The position numbers and the translations under genes are program-made. Positions 44,191 to 52,830 of a DNA stretch of 64,000 nt are shown piece by piece. The notes below the pieces were generated by a model. It worked only from the letters and a program-made list of their open reading frames with translations. It did not search any database and was not told the DNA's origin. Origin of the DNA: Aliarcobacter thereius LMG 24486 (lineage in GTDB: Bacteria; Campylobacterota; Campylobacteria; Campylobacterales; Arcobacteraceae); NCBI RefSeq assembly GCF_004214815.1, contig NZ_CP035926.1:930001-994000 (forward strand), in the 5' to 3' direction. How positions within the stretch are numbered: the stretch's first letter is position 1; each line of letters opens with the position of its first letter.

Positions 44191-45327
44191 TTGAGAAACA
44201 TTGCAATATATAAAGCAACTTTAGATAATGAGGAGATAAACCAAATAAAATCTGTACTTGAGGCAAAAAATGACTTGTCAAAAGTATTGGAGTTTGAAGA
44301 TGGAATTTCTAAATATATAGGTTCAAAATACTCTATTGCAACTGCAACTTCTACTGCTGCTTTACATTTGGCTCTAAGTTCTATGAAGTTAAAAAGAGGA
44401 GATAAGATTTTAATGTCTGTAAACTCTTTTGTGAATCTTCCTGAAACAGTAAGACACTTTGATGCTGAGCCTATTTTTGTGGATATAAATCCTGAAGATA
44501 TGAATATTGATATTGATAAATTTGAAGAGATTTTAATAGCAAATAGATCAAAAAAACTAAGAGCAGCTATTATTACATTCATTGGTGGTTTAGCTCCTGA
44601 TTTAGATAGACTTTATACAATTGCCAAAAAACACAATATCTTAATAATAGAGGATTGTAGAGCTGCTTTAGGCTCTTCATATAAAGGCAAAAAAGTAGGA
44701 AATCTAAGTGCAGATATGACAATTTTTTCTACAAATCCTTCACCTTCAAAATATGCAATAAGCCGTTCAGGAGTTTTAGTTACAAACAATGAAGAATTAG
44801 CTTCAAGAGCAAGACTTTTAAGAAACCATGCTATTACAACAACTTATGATAGTTTTGGAAACCTTGATTATGTTTATGATGTTGATGATATTGGTCATAA
44901 GTTTGATATTTCAGAACTAGATGCTGCTTATGCAATTGCTCAACTCAAAAAAACAGATAGTTTTATTAAAAGAAGACAAAATATTGCAAAAATGTATGAA
45001 GAAAATTTAAAAGATGTAAAACATATTACTATTTTACCTTTTAAAGAGGGACATATTTATACTCAATATATTATAAAAATAAATAGAAATAGAGATGCTT
45101 TTGCAAGAGCATTAAAAGAAAGAGGAGTTTCAACAGCTTTAAACTATATTCCTCTTCATCTTTTAACATACTATAAAAATAAATATTCTATTAAGATTAC
45201 AGCATTTCCAAATGCTTTAAACAATTATCAACAAATATTATCTTTACCTATTTATGCTGGACTTTTAGATGAAGAGGTTGATTATGTTTGTAAACAAGTT
45301 ATCGATGTTGCAAAAGAGTGGATATAA
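44191..45327 (+). CDS. DegT/DnrJ/EryC1-family PLP aminotransferase
   Basis: A 378-residue fold-type I aminotransferase. Motifs: YSIATATSTAALHLAL, MSVNSFVNLPETV, VDINPEDMNID, IIEDCRAALGSSYKGKKVG and LRNHAI. The candidate PLP lysine is in FSTNPSPSKYAISRSG, with spacing to the following Gly about one residue less than usual. TTG at 44191 follows AGGAGAG. Family members act on nucleotide sugars. The position between nadE and lpxK hints at a cell-surface sugar, not proven. Confidence 0.85.
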   Translation: MRNIAIYKATLDNEEINQIKSVLEAKNDLSKVLEFEDGISKYIGSKYSIATATSTAALHLALSSMKLKRGDKILMSVNSFVNLPETVRHFDAEPIFVDINPEDMNIDIDKFEEILIANRSKKLRAAIITFIGGLAPDLDRLYTIAKKHNILIIEDCRAALGSSYKGKKVGNLSADMTIFSTNPSPSKYAISRSGVLVTNNEELASRARLLRNHAITTTYDSFGNLDYVYDVDDIGHKFDISELDAAYAIAQLKKTDSFIKRRQNIAKMYEENLKDVKHITILPFKEGHIYTQYIIKINRNRDAFARALKERGVSTALNYIPLHLLTYYKNKYSIKITAFPNALNNYQQILSLPIYAGLLDEEVDYVCKQVIDVAKEWI

Positions 45328-45330
45328 TTT

Positions 45331-46293
45331 TTGAAACAAAAACTTATTATATGGTTTGAAAACTATCTCTTTTATCCAAATAGTTTTCAAAAACTTATCT
45401 CTTTTTTACTTCTTCCACTATCATTTTTATATATTATTGTAATTTTATCAAAACGACTTTTTGCGAAAAAAATTGATTTTTCTTTAGCTATTATCTCAGT
45501 TGGAAACTTAATTGTTGGTGGAAGTGGAAAAACTCCAATTACTATAAAACTAGCTTCAAACTATAAAAATGTTTTTATTATTTTAAGAGGTTATGGAAGA
45601 GAATCAAAAGGATTTTTTTTAGTTTCGCAAAATGGAAATATATTAGTAGATGTAAAAACAAGTGGTGATGAAGCGATGCTCTTAGCTAAAAGTTTAAAAA
45701 ATGCAAGTGTAATAGTGAGTGAAGATAGAGTTTTAGGAATAAATAAAGCAAAAGAGCTTGGAGCAAAGATTATATTTTTGGATGATGCTTTTTCTAAATA
45801 TAGTATTAAAAAATTTGATATTTTATTAAAAGCAAAAAATGAACCAGAAAACTCTTTTTGTATTCCAAGTGGTGCATATAGAGAGCCTAAATATTTTTAC
45901 AATAAAGCTGATTTAATATTAAAAGAAGGTATAGATTTTAAAAGAGTTGTAACTATTAAAAATGCTTTAAACAACTCTTCCTTAGAATCTAATTCAAAAA
46001 CTCTTCTTTTAACAGCAATTTCAAAGCCAAAAAGACTCTTAGAATTTTTAGAAAAAGATACAAAAATGATCTCTTTTGCTGATCATCATAACTTTACAAA
46101 AGATGAATTAATAAATATTTTAGAAGATAATAGAGCTTATAAAATTATTACAACTTTAAAAGATTTTGTAAAGATAAAAGAATTTGATAAAGAGCTAGAT
46201 TTAAGTGTTTTTTACTTAATGCATCTTGATATAGTATTTACAAATGAATCAACTTTTAACACAATTAATAGCTATATAAAAGAGTTTGAATAA
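45331..46293 (+). CDS. lpxK: Tetraacyldisaccharide 4'-kinase
   Basis: Phosphorylates the lipid A disaccharide at the inner membrane. A hydrophobic N-terminal anchor (about 20-40) precedes the P-loop-like VGNLIVGGSGKTPITIKLA, the ILRGYGRESKGF motif, SGDEAMLLAK and a downstream FLDDAFSKY. The C-terminal FADHHNFTKDEL and ITTLKDFVKI are typical. Full length at 320 residues. It starts with TTG at 45331, 3 bp after the aminotransferase stop, so coupling of translation is likely. Confidence 0.93.
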   Translation: MKQKLIIWFENYLFYPNSFQKLISFLLLPLSFLYIIVILSKRLFAKKIDFSLAIISVGNLIVGGSGKTPITIKLASNYKNVFIILRGYGRESKGFFLVSQNGNILVDVKTSGDEAMLLAKSLKNASVIVSEDRVLGINKAKELGAKIIFLDDAFSKYSIKKFDILLKAKNEPENSFCIPSGAYREPKYFYNKADLILKEGIDFKRVVTIKNALNNSSLESNSKTLLLTAISKPKRLLEFLEKDTKMISFADHHNFTKDELINILEDNRAYKIITTLKDFVKIKEFDKELDLSVFYLMHLDIVFTNESTFNTINSYIKEFE

Positions 46294-46359
46294 TCCTTAA
46301 TAAACTTGATTTAAGATTTTTATGTTATTTTATATGATTAAAAAATTTAAAGGATAAGA

Positions 46360-48348
46360 ATGAATTCGACCATTTTAAAACCCGTCTTTGTGCCATCAGT
46401 GCTTTTTATATCTATATTAGTAATATTTACTTTTATAAATCCATCTTTGGCAAACGAAATTTTCATAAGTACTAAAAATTTCATCTCACAAAAATTTGCT
46501 TGGTTATATATGCTAAGTATCGCAATTTTTACCTTCTTTGCTTTTTTCCTTGCACTTTCAAAATTTGGCAAGTTTAAATTGGGTCCAGACCAGTCAAAAC
46601 CATCTTTCTCAAATTTCTCTTGGTTTGCAATGTTATTTTCAACAGGAATGGGAATAGGAATAGTTTTCTGGGGAATAGCTGAACCAGTAATTCACTATAC
46701 AAATCCTCCAATAGGAGCAAAAGAGAGTGTTGAATCTGCTAGAAATGCTATGAATATTGTATTTTTCCACTGGGGATTAAATGCATGGGCTATTTATGCT
46801 ATTGTTGGATTAGTTTTAGCATATTTCTCTTTTAGACACGGATTACCTTTATCTATTAGATCTGCTTTATATCCATTAATTGGAGATAAAATATATGGAA
46901 AGATAGGTCATACGGTTGATACTATTGCAGTTTTAGGAACAATATTTGGTATTGCTACATCTTTAGGACTTGGTGTTTTACAGATAAATTCTGGTCTTAA
47001 TTATGTTTTTGATATAGATATTAGTTTAGTAAATCAAATTATTTTAATTGTTCTTATTTGTGCAATAGCTATGGTTTCAGTAGTTTTAGGACTTGATTCT
47101 GGTATTAAAAGACTATCCATTTTAAACCTATTTTTGGCATTTGCCTTACTTGTTTTTGTAATAATAGTTGGACCTAGTTTTTATATTTTAGACTCTTTTG
47201 TACAAAATATTGGAGTTTATTTATCAAATATTGTAAAGCAAACTTTTAATATGTATTCCTATGAAGGAAAATCATCTTGGTTATCTTCTTGGACACTATT
47301 TTATTGGGCTTGGTGGATATCTTGGGCGCCATTTGTAGGAATGTTCATAGCAAGAGTTTCAAGAGGAAGAACTATAAGAGAGTTTATTATTGGAGTTTTA
47401 TTTGTTCCTGTTGGATTTACATTTATATGGATGACTGTTTTTGGAAATAGTGCTTTATATTTAATTATTAATGAAGGATATACTGCTTTATCTCAAGCTA
47501 TTTCAAATGATGTTTCAATAGCTATTTTTAAATTCTTAGAGTTTTTCCCTTTTTCAAGTGTAACTTCAATTTTGGTTGTAATTTTAGTTGCAATATTCTT
47601 TATTACATCTTCTGATAGTGGTTCTTTAGTTGTTGATACAATTGCAAGTGGAGGAAAATCCAATAATCCAGTTTGGCAAAGAGCTTTTTGGGCATCTTCT
47701 CAAGGTATTGTAGCTATTGCTATGCTTATTGCAGGAGGATTTGAAGCTTTACAATCAGCATCTATTATTATTGGTCTTCCATTTGCTATTATTTTGTTAA
47801 TATCTTGCTGGGGAATTTATAAAGCTTTAAATCTAGAATATATTAGAAGTGAAAGCTTACAACATCATATGAATGCTGGAAGACATGGAGAAATATGTGG
47901 TACTTGGCAAAATAGATTAAATAGAATTATAGAGTTTCCAAAACCTGATGAAACTAGAAAATTTATTGATAAAGAGATTATTGAAGCTATGAATATAGTA
48001 AAAAAAGAGCTAGAAAAATATGCTTGGATAGTTGAAGTTACAAATAATGAAAAAAAATCTATTTCAACTTTAAGAGTTGAACACTCAGGAGATTTTGACT
48101 TTATTTATGAAGTAAGATTAAGAAGTTATGATACTCCACCTTATGCTTATCCTGAAAATATAAATCCTCAAAAAGAGCAGAAAAAGTATGCTAGAGCTGA
48201 AGTTTTTTTACAAGATGGAAATAAAGCTTATGATATTTACGGTTATGATATTGAAGTAATTGTAAATGATATTATAGATCAGTTTGAAAAACATAGGCAC
48301 TTTTTAAATAATACTTCTAGTTTAAATCCTGTTGTTCCTGTTGATTAA
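46360..48348 (+). CDS. BCCT-family betaine/choline/carnitine transporter
   Basis: An inner-membrane transporter of 662 residues with twelve helices. The signature segments are FSTGMGIGIVFWGIAEPVIHYTNPP in pieces and WTLFYWAWWISWAPFVGMFIARVSRGRTIREF in pieces. The C-terminal 150 residues are a soluble regulatory extension like that of BetT. It likely imports compatible solutes such as glycine betaine or choline under osmotic stress. Monocistronic, with an own promoter region (46294-46359). Confidence 0.93.
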   Translation: MNSTILKPVFVPSVLFISILVIFTFINPSLANEIFISTKNFISQKFAWLYMLSIAIFTFFAFFLALSKFGKFKLGPDQSKPSFSNFSWFAMLFSTGMGIGIVFWGIAEPVIHYTNPPIGAKESVESARNAMNIVFFHWGLNAWAIYAIVGLVLAYFSFRHGLPLSIRSALYPLIGDKIYGKIGHTVDTIAVLGTIFGIATSLGLGVLQINSGLNYVFDIDISLVNQIILIVLICAIAMVSVVLGLDSGIKRLSILNLFLAFALLVFVIIVGPSFYILDSFVQNIGVYLSNIVKQTFNMYSYEGKSSWLSSWTLFYWAWWISWAPFVGMFIARVSRGRTIREFIIGVLFVPVGFTFIWMTVFGNSALYLIINEGYTALSQAISNDVSIAIFKFLEFFPFSSVTSILVVILVAIFFITSSDSGSLVVDTIASGGKSNNPVWQRAFWASSQGIVAIAMLIAGGFEALQSASIIIGLPFAIILLISCWGIYKALNLEYIRSESLQHHMNAGRHGEICGTWQNRLNRIIEFPKPDETRKFIDKEIIEAMNIVKKELEKYAWIVEVTNNEKKSISTLRVEHSGDFDFIYEVRLRSYDTPPYAYPENINPQKEQKKYARAEVFLQDGNKAYDIYGYDIEVIVNDIIDQFEKHRHFLNNTSSLNPVVPVD

Positions 48349-48352
48349 TTAC

Positions 48353-48384
48353 AAATAGTTAAGAGTTTTACTCTTGGCTATTTT
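48353..48384 (+). terminator. Terminator of the BCCT transporter gene
   Basis: AAATAG-TT-AAGAG and CTCTT-GG-CTATTT form an 11-bp stem with a symmetric internal loop, with TTTTA as the loop. It starts shortly after the stop codon and the convergent comEC gene begins its end just beyond it. Confidence 0.6.
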
Positions 48385-49624
48385 AAAAGTAAATATAAAA
48401 ATTAAATCCTAACATCATAATATTTAATATATAAAAAGCTTTTTTACTATATATGGAAGCAAAAGAAGCTATTATATATAACACAAAAAACCATAAAGGT
48501 GTAACTGTATCATAAACTTCAAATCTAAAATTAAAAATATAGATTAAAATCCAATCAAAGTATTCTGCAAAATTAAAAATATGAGCCACTATTTCAAATG
48601 GATAAAAAACTGTAAAAGCTATTGTTAAAAAGATTGAATAGAACTGTTCAAGAGCAGTTTGATAGAAAAAGTAGTGAACTATTGGATTGAAAATCAAAAA
48701 CATCCAAGTATTAAAAAATATTAAAATTTGCCATTTTTTAAGATTTTTAAAATATTGAACAAAAAGATAGATATAAAAAACTGCACTTGTAGAGAACCAA
48801 AATCCAATAGAAAAAAGATATCGAGGAAAAAATGCAATAACTATTAAAAAAGTAAATAATAGAGTCATATATGAAACTATTTTTATATTTGATCTAAGTA
48901 AAAAAACACCCAAACAAAATAGTACAAAAGCTCTTAAAAGTGATGGGACAATATCTGTTAGAATAAGATAATAAAATAAAATAGAGATTGTTACTATTAA
49001 AATATCAAATTTTTTATTTCTAAATGGAAAATATTTTGTATGAAAATAGCTATAAGGAAAATATAAAATCCAATATATAACAATTGATAAAACAACAAGA
49101 TGAAATCCAGAGAGTGCAATAATATGACTAATTGATAGATTTACAAAAATAGTTCTTAATTCTTTATTTGCTGGAATTGCTAGAAAAAGTGTATTAAAAA
49201 GTTCCACTATTTGACTATTTGTATGATTTTGTTTTATATTCTCTATGATTTTTATTTTTATATAAGAGTCTTCTTGTTTATCATGAAAAACTTTATCAAA
49301 ATATATTATTTTTGTATAAAAACCTTTTAAATAATCAATAAATTCAACTTTTCTTGTATCTATTGCTACTTTTATATAGTCAAATTTATTTAAATCTTCA
49401 TTTTTATTTATTGATGAAAAAAAATCAAATGACTTACTTTTTAATCTTAAAATATCATAATCATCTTTTTCATAGATATTAATAATTTTAGCTTCTGTCT
49501 CAAAAATATTTTCATTTTTAAAGTTTTTATAGGCATAGTATTCAAAAATAGTGTTTAATATAAAACATATAATCAAAAACAATATTAAAAAAAACTCTTT
49601 TTTATACTCTTTGATTTTGTACAT
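48383..49624 (-). CDS. comEC: ComEC/Rec2-family DNA uptake channel protein (short form)
   Basis: An inner-membrane protein of 413 residues with roughly ten hydrophobic segments. The competence-domain motif LSISHIIALSGFHLVVLSIVI (in pieces) is diagnostic. The preceding OB-like region (about 35-130) is kept, but no C-terminal metallo-beta-lactamase domain is present, giving the short architecture of this phylum. It probably imports single-stranded DNA during transformation. Confidence 0.88.
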   Translation of the reverse strand: MYKIKEYKKEFFLILFLIICFILNTIFEYYAYKNFKNENIFETEAKIINIYEKDDYDILRLKSKSFDFFSSINKNEDLNKFDYIKVAIDTRKVEFIDYLKGFYTKIIYFDKVFHDKQEDSYIKIKIIENIKQNHTNSQIVELFNTLFLAIPANKELRTIFVNLSISHIIALSGFHLVVLSIVIYWILYFPYSYFHTKYFPFRNKKFDILIVTISILFYYLILTDIVPSLLRAFVLFCLGVFLLRSNIKIVSYMTLLFTFLIVIAFFPRYLFSIGFWFSTSAVFYIYLFVQYFKNLKKWQILIFFNTWMFLIFNPIVHYFFYQTALEQFYSIFLTIAFTVFYPFEIVAHIFNFAEYFDWILIYIFNFRFEVYDTVTPLWFFVLYIIASFASIYSKKAFYILNIMMLGFNFYIYF

Positions 49625-49744
49625 ATAATTAACCTATATTTATTTTACTACTATATTGTTATTATCATATTTCATTTAACTTATTTTAACCTTTTTTCTT
49701 GTATATTAAACACTTTATTTATATATTTTATAAGGCTTTTTTAG

Positions 49745-51025
49745 ATGAATAAATTTGATTATACAAAGATTTCTGATGATTGTGTAAAATGTGGAAAATG
49801 TAAACCTGTTTGTACTATTTTTAATATAAATCAAGACGAAGCAACAAGTCCTAGAGGATTTATTGATCTTCTTGGTGCATATAAAAGAGATGAACTTGAA
49901 CTTGATAAAACTGCTAAAGAGATTTTTGAATCCTGTTTTTTATGTACAAACTGTGTTGAAGTTTGTCCAAATTCACTTCCAACAGATATGATAATAGAAC
50001 AAGTAAGAAGTGATATTGCAAAAAAATTTGGAATAGCTTGGTATAAAAGATTGTTTTTCTTTTTATTAAGACATAGAAAAATTATGGATTTTATGTCAAA
50101 ACTTGGATATATGTTTCAGACATGTGGAATTAAAATTGATGCTGAAAAACAGAGTGCAACTCCTAGATTTACTCTTCCAATAGTAAAAAAAGATAGAGCT
50201 TTACCATATGCAGATAGTATTAGCTTTTTAAATAAATATCCTGAAAATATGAAATTCAGTAAAGTTGAGAAAAAAGGAAAGATTGCTATTTTTATTGGTT
50301 GTATGAGTAACTATACTTACACAAATACAGGAGATAGTTTAGTAAAAATACTTAAAAAACTAGAATATGATATCTTTATCCCAAAAAAACAACTATGCTG
50401 TGGAGCACCTGCATATTTTACAGGAGCTTTTGATACAGTTGATTATCTAACTAAAAAAAATATTGAGTATTTTGAATCTTGGATAGATGATGTTGAAGCA
50501 GTTATTATCCCTGAAGCTACTTGTAGTGCTATGATAAACAAAGATTGGGAACATTTTTTACATGATCAACCTCTATGGAAAGAGAGAGCTATAAAACTAT
50601 CAAAAAAGATATTTTTAGCTACAAAATGGCTTGAAAACAGTACAGAATTAAAAGAAATTTTATCAAAAAATGGTAAAAAATTTGATCAAATGGTAACTTA
50701 TCATGATCCTTGTCATGCTAAGAAAATGCAAGGTGTTTGGAAAGAACCAAGAGAACTTTTAAAACAAAACTATGTTTTAAAAGAGATGAGTGATTCAAAT
50801 AGATGCTGTGGTTTTGGTGGAGTTACTATGCAAACAGAAAAATTTAGTTTTGCAAGAGCAGCAGGTGCTCCAAAAGCAGCGATGATAAAAGATACAAAAG
50901 CACAAATTGTAAGTGCTGAATGTAGTGCTTGTAGAATGCAAATTACAGATAGTTTATATAATGCAAAAGTTGATGTTGTATTTAAAAATCCAATTGAATT
51001 AATAGCTGAAGCTTTGGAAGATTAA
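49745..51025 (+). CDS. glcF: GlcF-like iron-sulfur oxidoreductase subunit
   Basis: A 426-residue protein with two N-terminal 4Fe-4S motifs (CVKCGKCKPVC and CFLCTNCVEVC) and two CCG domains (LCCGAPAYF and RCCGFGGV). This is the layout of the glycolate/lactate oxidase iron-sulfur subunit. A flavoprotein partner (GlcD-like) is not adjacent, so the electron donor is unknown. Cotranscribed with lgt 9 bp downstream. Alternatives are other Fe-S heterodisulfide-reductase-like subunits. Confidence 0.8.
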   Translation: MNKFDYTKISDDCVKCGKCKPVCTIFNINQDEATSPRGFIDLLGAYKRDELELDKTAKEIFESCFLCTNCVEVCPNSLPTDMIIEQVRSDIAKKFGIAWYKRLFFFLLRHRKIMDFMSKLGYMFQTCGIKIDAEKQSATPRFTLPIVKKDRALPYADSISFLNKYPENMKFSKVEKKGKIAIFIGCMSNYTYTNTGDSLVKILKKLEYDIFIPKKQLCCGAPAYFTGAFDTVDYLTKKNIEYFESWIDDVEAVIIPEATCSAMINKDWEHFLHDQPLWKERAIKLSKKIFLATKWLENSTELKEILSKNGKKFDQMVTYHDPCHAKKMQGVWKEPRELLKQNYVLKEMSDSNRCCGFGGVTMQTEKFSFARAAGAPKAAMIKDTKAQIVSAECSACRMQITDSLYNAKVDVVFKNPIELIAEALED

Positions 51026-51034
51026 GAAGAAAAT

Positions 51035-51856
51035 ATGGAATTTTGGCAAAATATATACTCAAAGTTTGATCCCGTTGCATTTAAATTAGGTGAAATTTCT
51101 GTTCATTGGTATGGAATTATGTATGCTTTAGCACTTTTAAGTGCTATTCTTATAGCAAAGTGGTTTATACAATATGATAAAATCAATATAAAACAAGATA
51201 TTTTTGATTCATATATTTGGTGGGCAGAAATTGGAGTTATTTTAGGTGCAAGATTTGGATATATACTATTTTATGATCCAAATACTAGCTACTATTTAAC
51301 AAACCCTTGGCAGATTTTTAATCCTTATATAAATGGTGTTTATGTTGGAATTGCTGGAATGAGTTATCATGGAGCATTTTTAGGATTTATAATAGCTAGT
51401 TTTCTTTTTGCAAGAAGAAAAAATATCTCTTTTTGGTTTTTAACAGATATTGCAGTTCTGGGAGTTAGTGCTGCATATATTTTTGGAAGAATTGGGAATT
51501 TTATAAATCAAGAACTTGTAGGAAGAGTTACAGAACTTCCTTGGGGAATTTATGTAGATGGAGTTTTAAGACATCCATCTCAACTATATGAAGCTATTTT
51601 AGAAGGACTTTTTGTATTTTTAATACTATTATATTTTAGAAATAAAAAGAGATTTGATGGAGAATTAGCTTTACTATACGGAATTTTATATGCAATTGCT
51701 AGAATTATTGCAGAGTTCTTTAGAGAACCTGACTCTCAATTAGGATTTTTAGTAGGAAATTGGCTAACTATGGGAATATTACAATCATCTTTTATATTAT
51801 TTATATGTTTATATATTTATTTTATAAAGTTTAAAAACCTAAGAATAAAAAAGTAA
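51035..51856 (+). CDS. lgt: Prolipoprotein diacylglyceryl transferase
   Basis: The first enzyme of lipoprotein maturation, transferring diacylglycerol to the lipobox Cys in the inner membrane. Seven hydrophobic helices in 273 residues. The family signature GRIGNFINQELVGR is present, as are HWYGIMYALAL, GGMSYHGAFLG-like GMSYHGAFLGF, HPSQLYEA and a C-terminal RIIAEFFREPD. Confidence 0.96.
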   Translation: MEFWQNIYSKFDPVAFKLGEISVHWYGIMYALALLSAILIAKWFIQYDKINIKQDIFDSYIWWAEIGVILGARFGYILFYDPNTSYYLTNPWQIFNPYINGVYVGIAGMSYHGAFLGFIIASFLFARRKNISFWFLTDIAVLGVSAAYIFGRIGNFINQELVGRVTELPWGIYVDGVLRHPSQLYEAILEGLFVFLILLYFRNKKRFDGELALLYGILYAIARIIAEFFREPDSQLGFLVGNWLTMGILQSSFILFICLYIYFIKFKNLRIKK

Positions 51857-51867
51857 TCCAATAAAAA

Positions 51868-52059
51868 CTACTTTACAAAAACTATTTTGAAATATTCAGC
51901 ATTTGTTAAATCTTGTAGAAATCGTGGCTCCACTTTATGCAAAGCCACAATTTTTACCTCTTTATCTTCATAAAGCCAGATTTTTTCTTTATCTTTTAAT
52001 GTCCCTTCTTCAAAAAGTTTAATAAGCTCTTTTTTACTCAAAATAAACTCTTCCAACAT
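51868..52059 (-). CDS. Small protein, unknown
   Basis: A 63-residue protein (starts MLEEFILSKKELIKLFEEG, ends YFKIVFVK) with alternating charged and hydrophobic residues. The ribosome binding site AAGGGATC precedes the ATG. It lies between lgt (convergent) and the response regulator gene. No family is recognised and no motifs are evident. Coding status rests on the ribosome binding site and a frame that fills the gap. Confidence 0.6.
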   Translation of the reverse strand: MLEEFILSKKELIKLFEEGTLKDKEKIWLYEDKEVKIVALHKVEPRFLQDLTNAEYFKIVFVK

Positions 52060-52082
52060 TATGATCCCTTATTTTGAAATAT

Positions 52083-52766
52083 TTATTTTGAATAGTTACT
52101 AAGGTCTATTGTATAACCTCTTCCTGAATGGTTTCTAATAATATCATAATAAGTTTTTATTCTAATCTTATTTACAATATTTCTCATAGTAAAAATTGAC
52201 ATTTTTTTACCTTTCCAAACCTCTTCTTGAATCATATCATAATCAGTCATTTCATCTAATCTATCAATTAATAGTTTTAAAAATCCTTTTTCAAGTCTTG
52301 TAAACTCAATCATACTATTTGTTTTATCAAAAAACTGATCTTTGTATTTATCATAATAAACACCTTCGCTTAGTTTAAATTTATCAGATCTTTGTGTTTG
52401 ATTTAAACACATTAAAATAGAAAGTCCTAATTGATTTTTAGTATATGGTTTTGCAAGAAAAGTATATGCTTTTAGGTTTATAGCTTTTTCTAAATACTCT
52501 TCACTTTGTTTGCTACCAATTGCAATAATTGGAACAAAAGCTAGTTTCTTAGCTATAAGTTCCATTATTTCATTTATAAAGTCTTTTTTCAAATCAAAAT
52601 CTAAAATAATTATATCACTATTCTCAATATCATTTAATGATGAAAATAATTTATTATTTAATACAATTAATTCTTTAAATTCATTCTGAAATTCACTCTC
52701 TATACTCTTATCATCGCTTATAAAAAGTGCTTTTGCATTTATATTTTTTCTTAATACTTTTTTCAT
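52083..52766 (-). CDS. Response regulator with winged-helix output
   Basis: A divergent receiver domain (about 12-120) with acidic FISDDKS, phospho-acceptor Asp in IIILDFDL, a Ser in AIGSKQ and Lys in FLAKPY. The C-terminal winged helix (about 140-225) ends DIIRNHSGRGYTIDL. I chose ATG 52766; an upstream in-frame start at 52805 would add 13 residues (MLLLFSNLQKRVI) that look like non-coding extension. No kinase gene is adjacent; the upstream neighbour is a chemoreceptor. Confidence 0.82.
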   Translation of the reverse strand: MKKVLRKNINAKALFISDDKSIESEFQNEFKELIVLNNKLFSSLNDIENSDIIILDFDLKKDFINEIMELIAKKLAFVPIIAIGSKQSEEYLEKAINLKAYTFLAKPYTKNQLGLSILMCLNQTQRSDKFKLSEGVYYDKYKDQFFDKTNSMIEFTRLEKGFLKLLIDRLDEMTDYDMIQEEVWKGKKMSIFTMRNIVNKIRIKTYYDIIRNHSGRGYTIDLSNYSK

Positions 52767-52830
52767 AATAACTCTTTTTTGTAAATTTGAAAATAATAAT
52801 AACAAATTAACCTTTAAAAATTATAATGAT

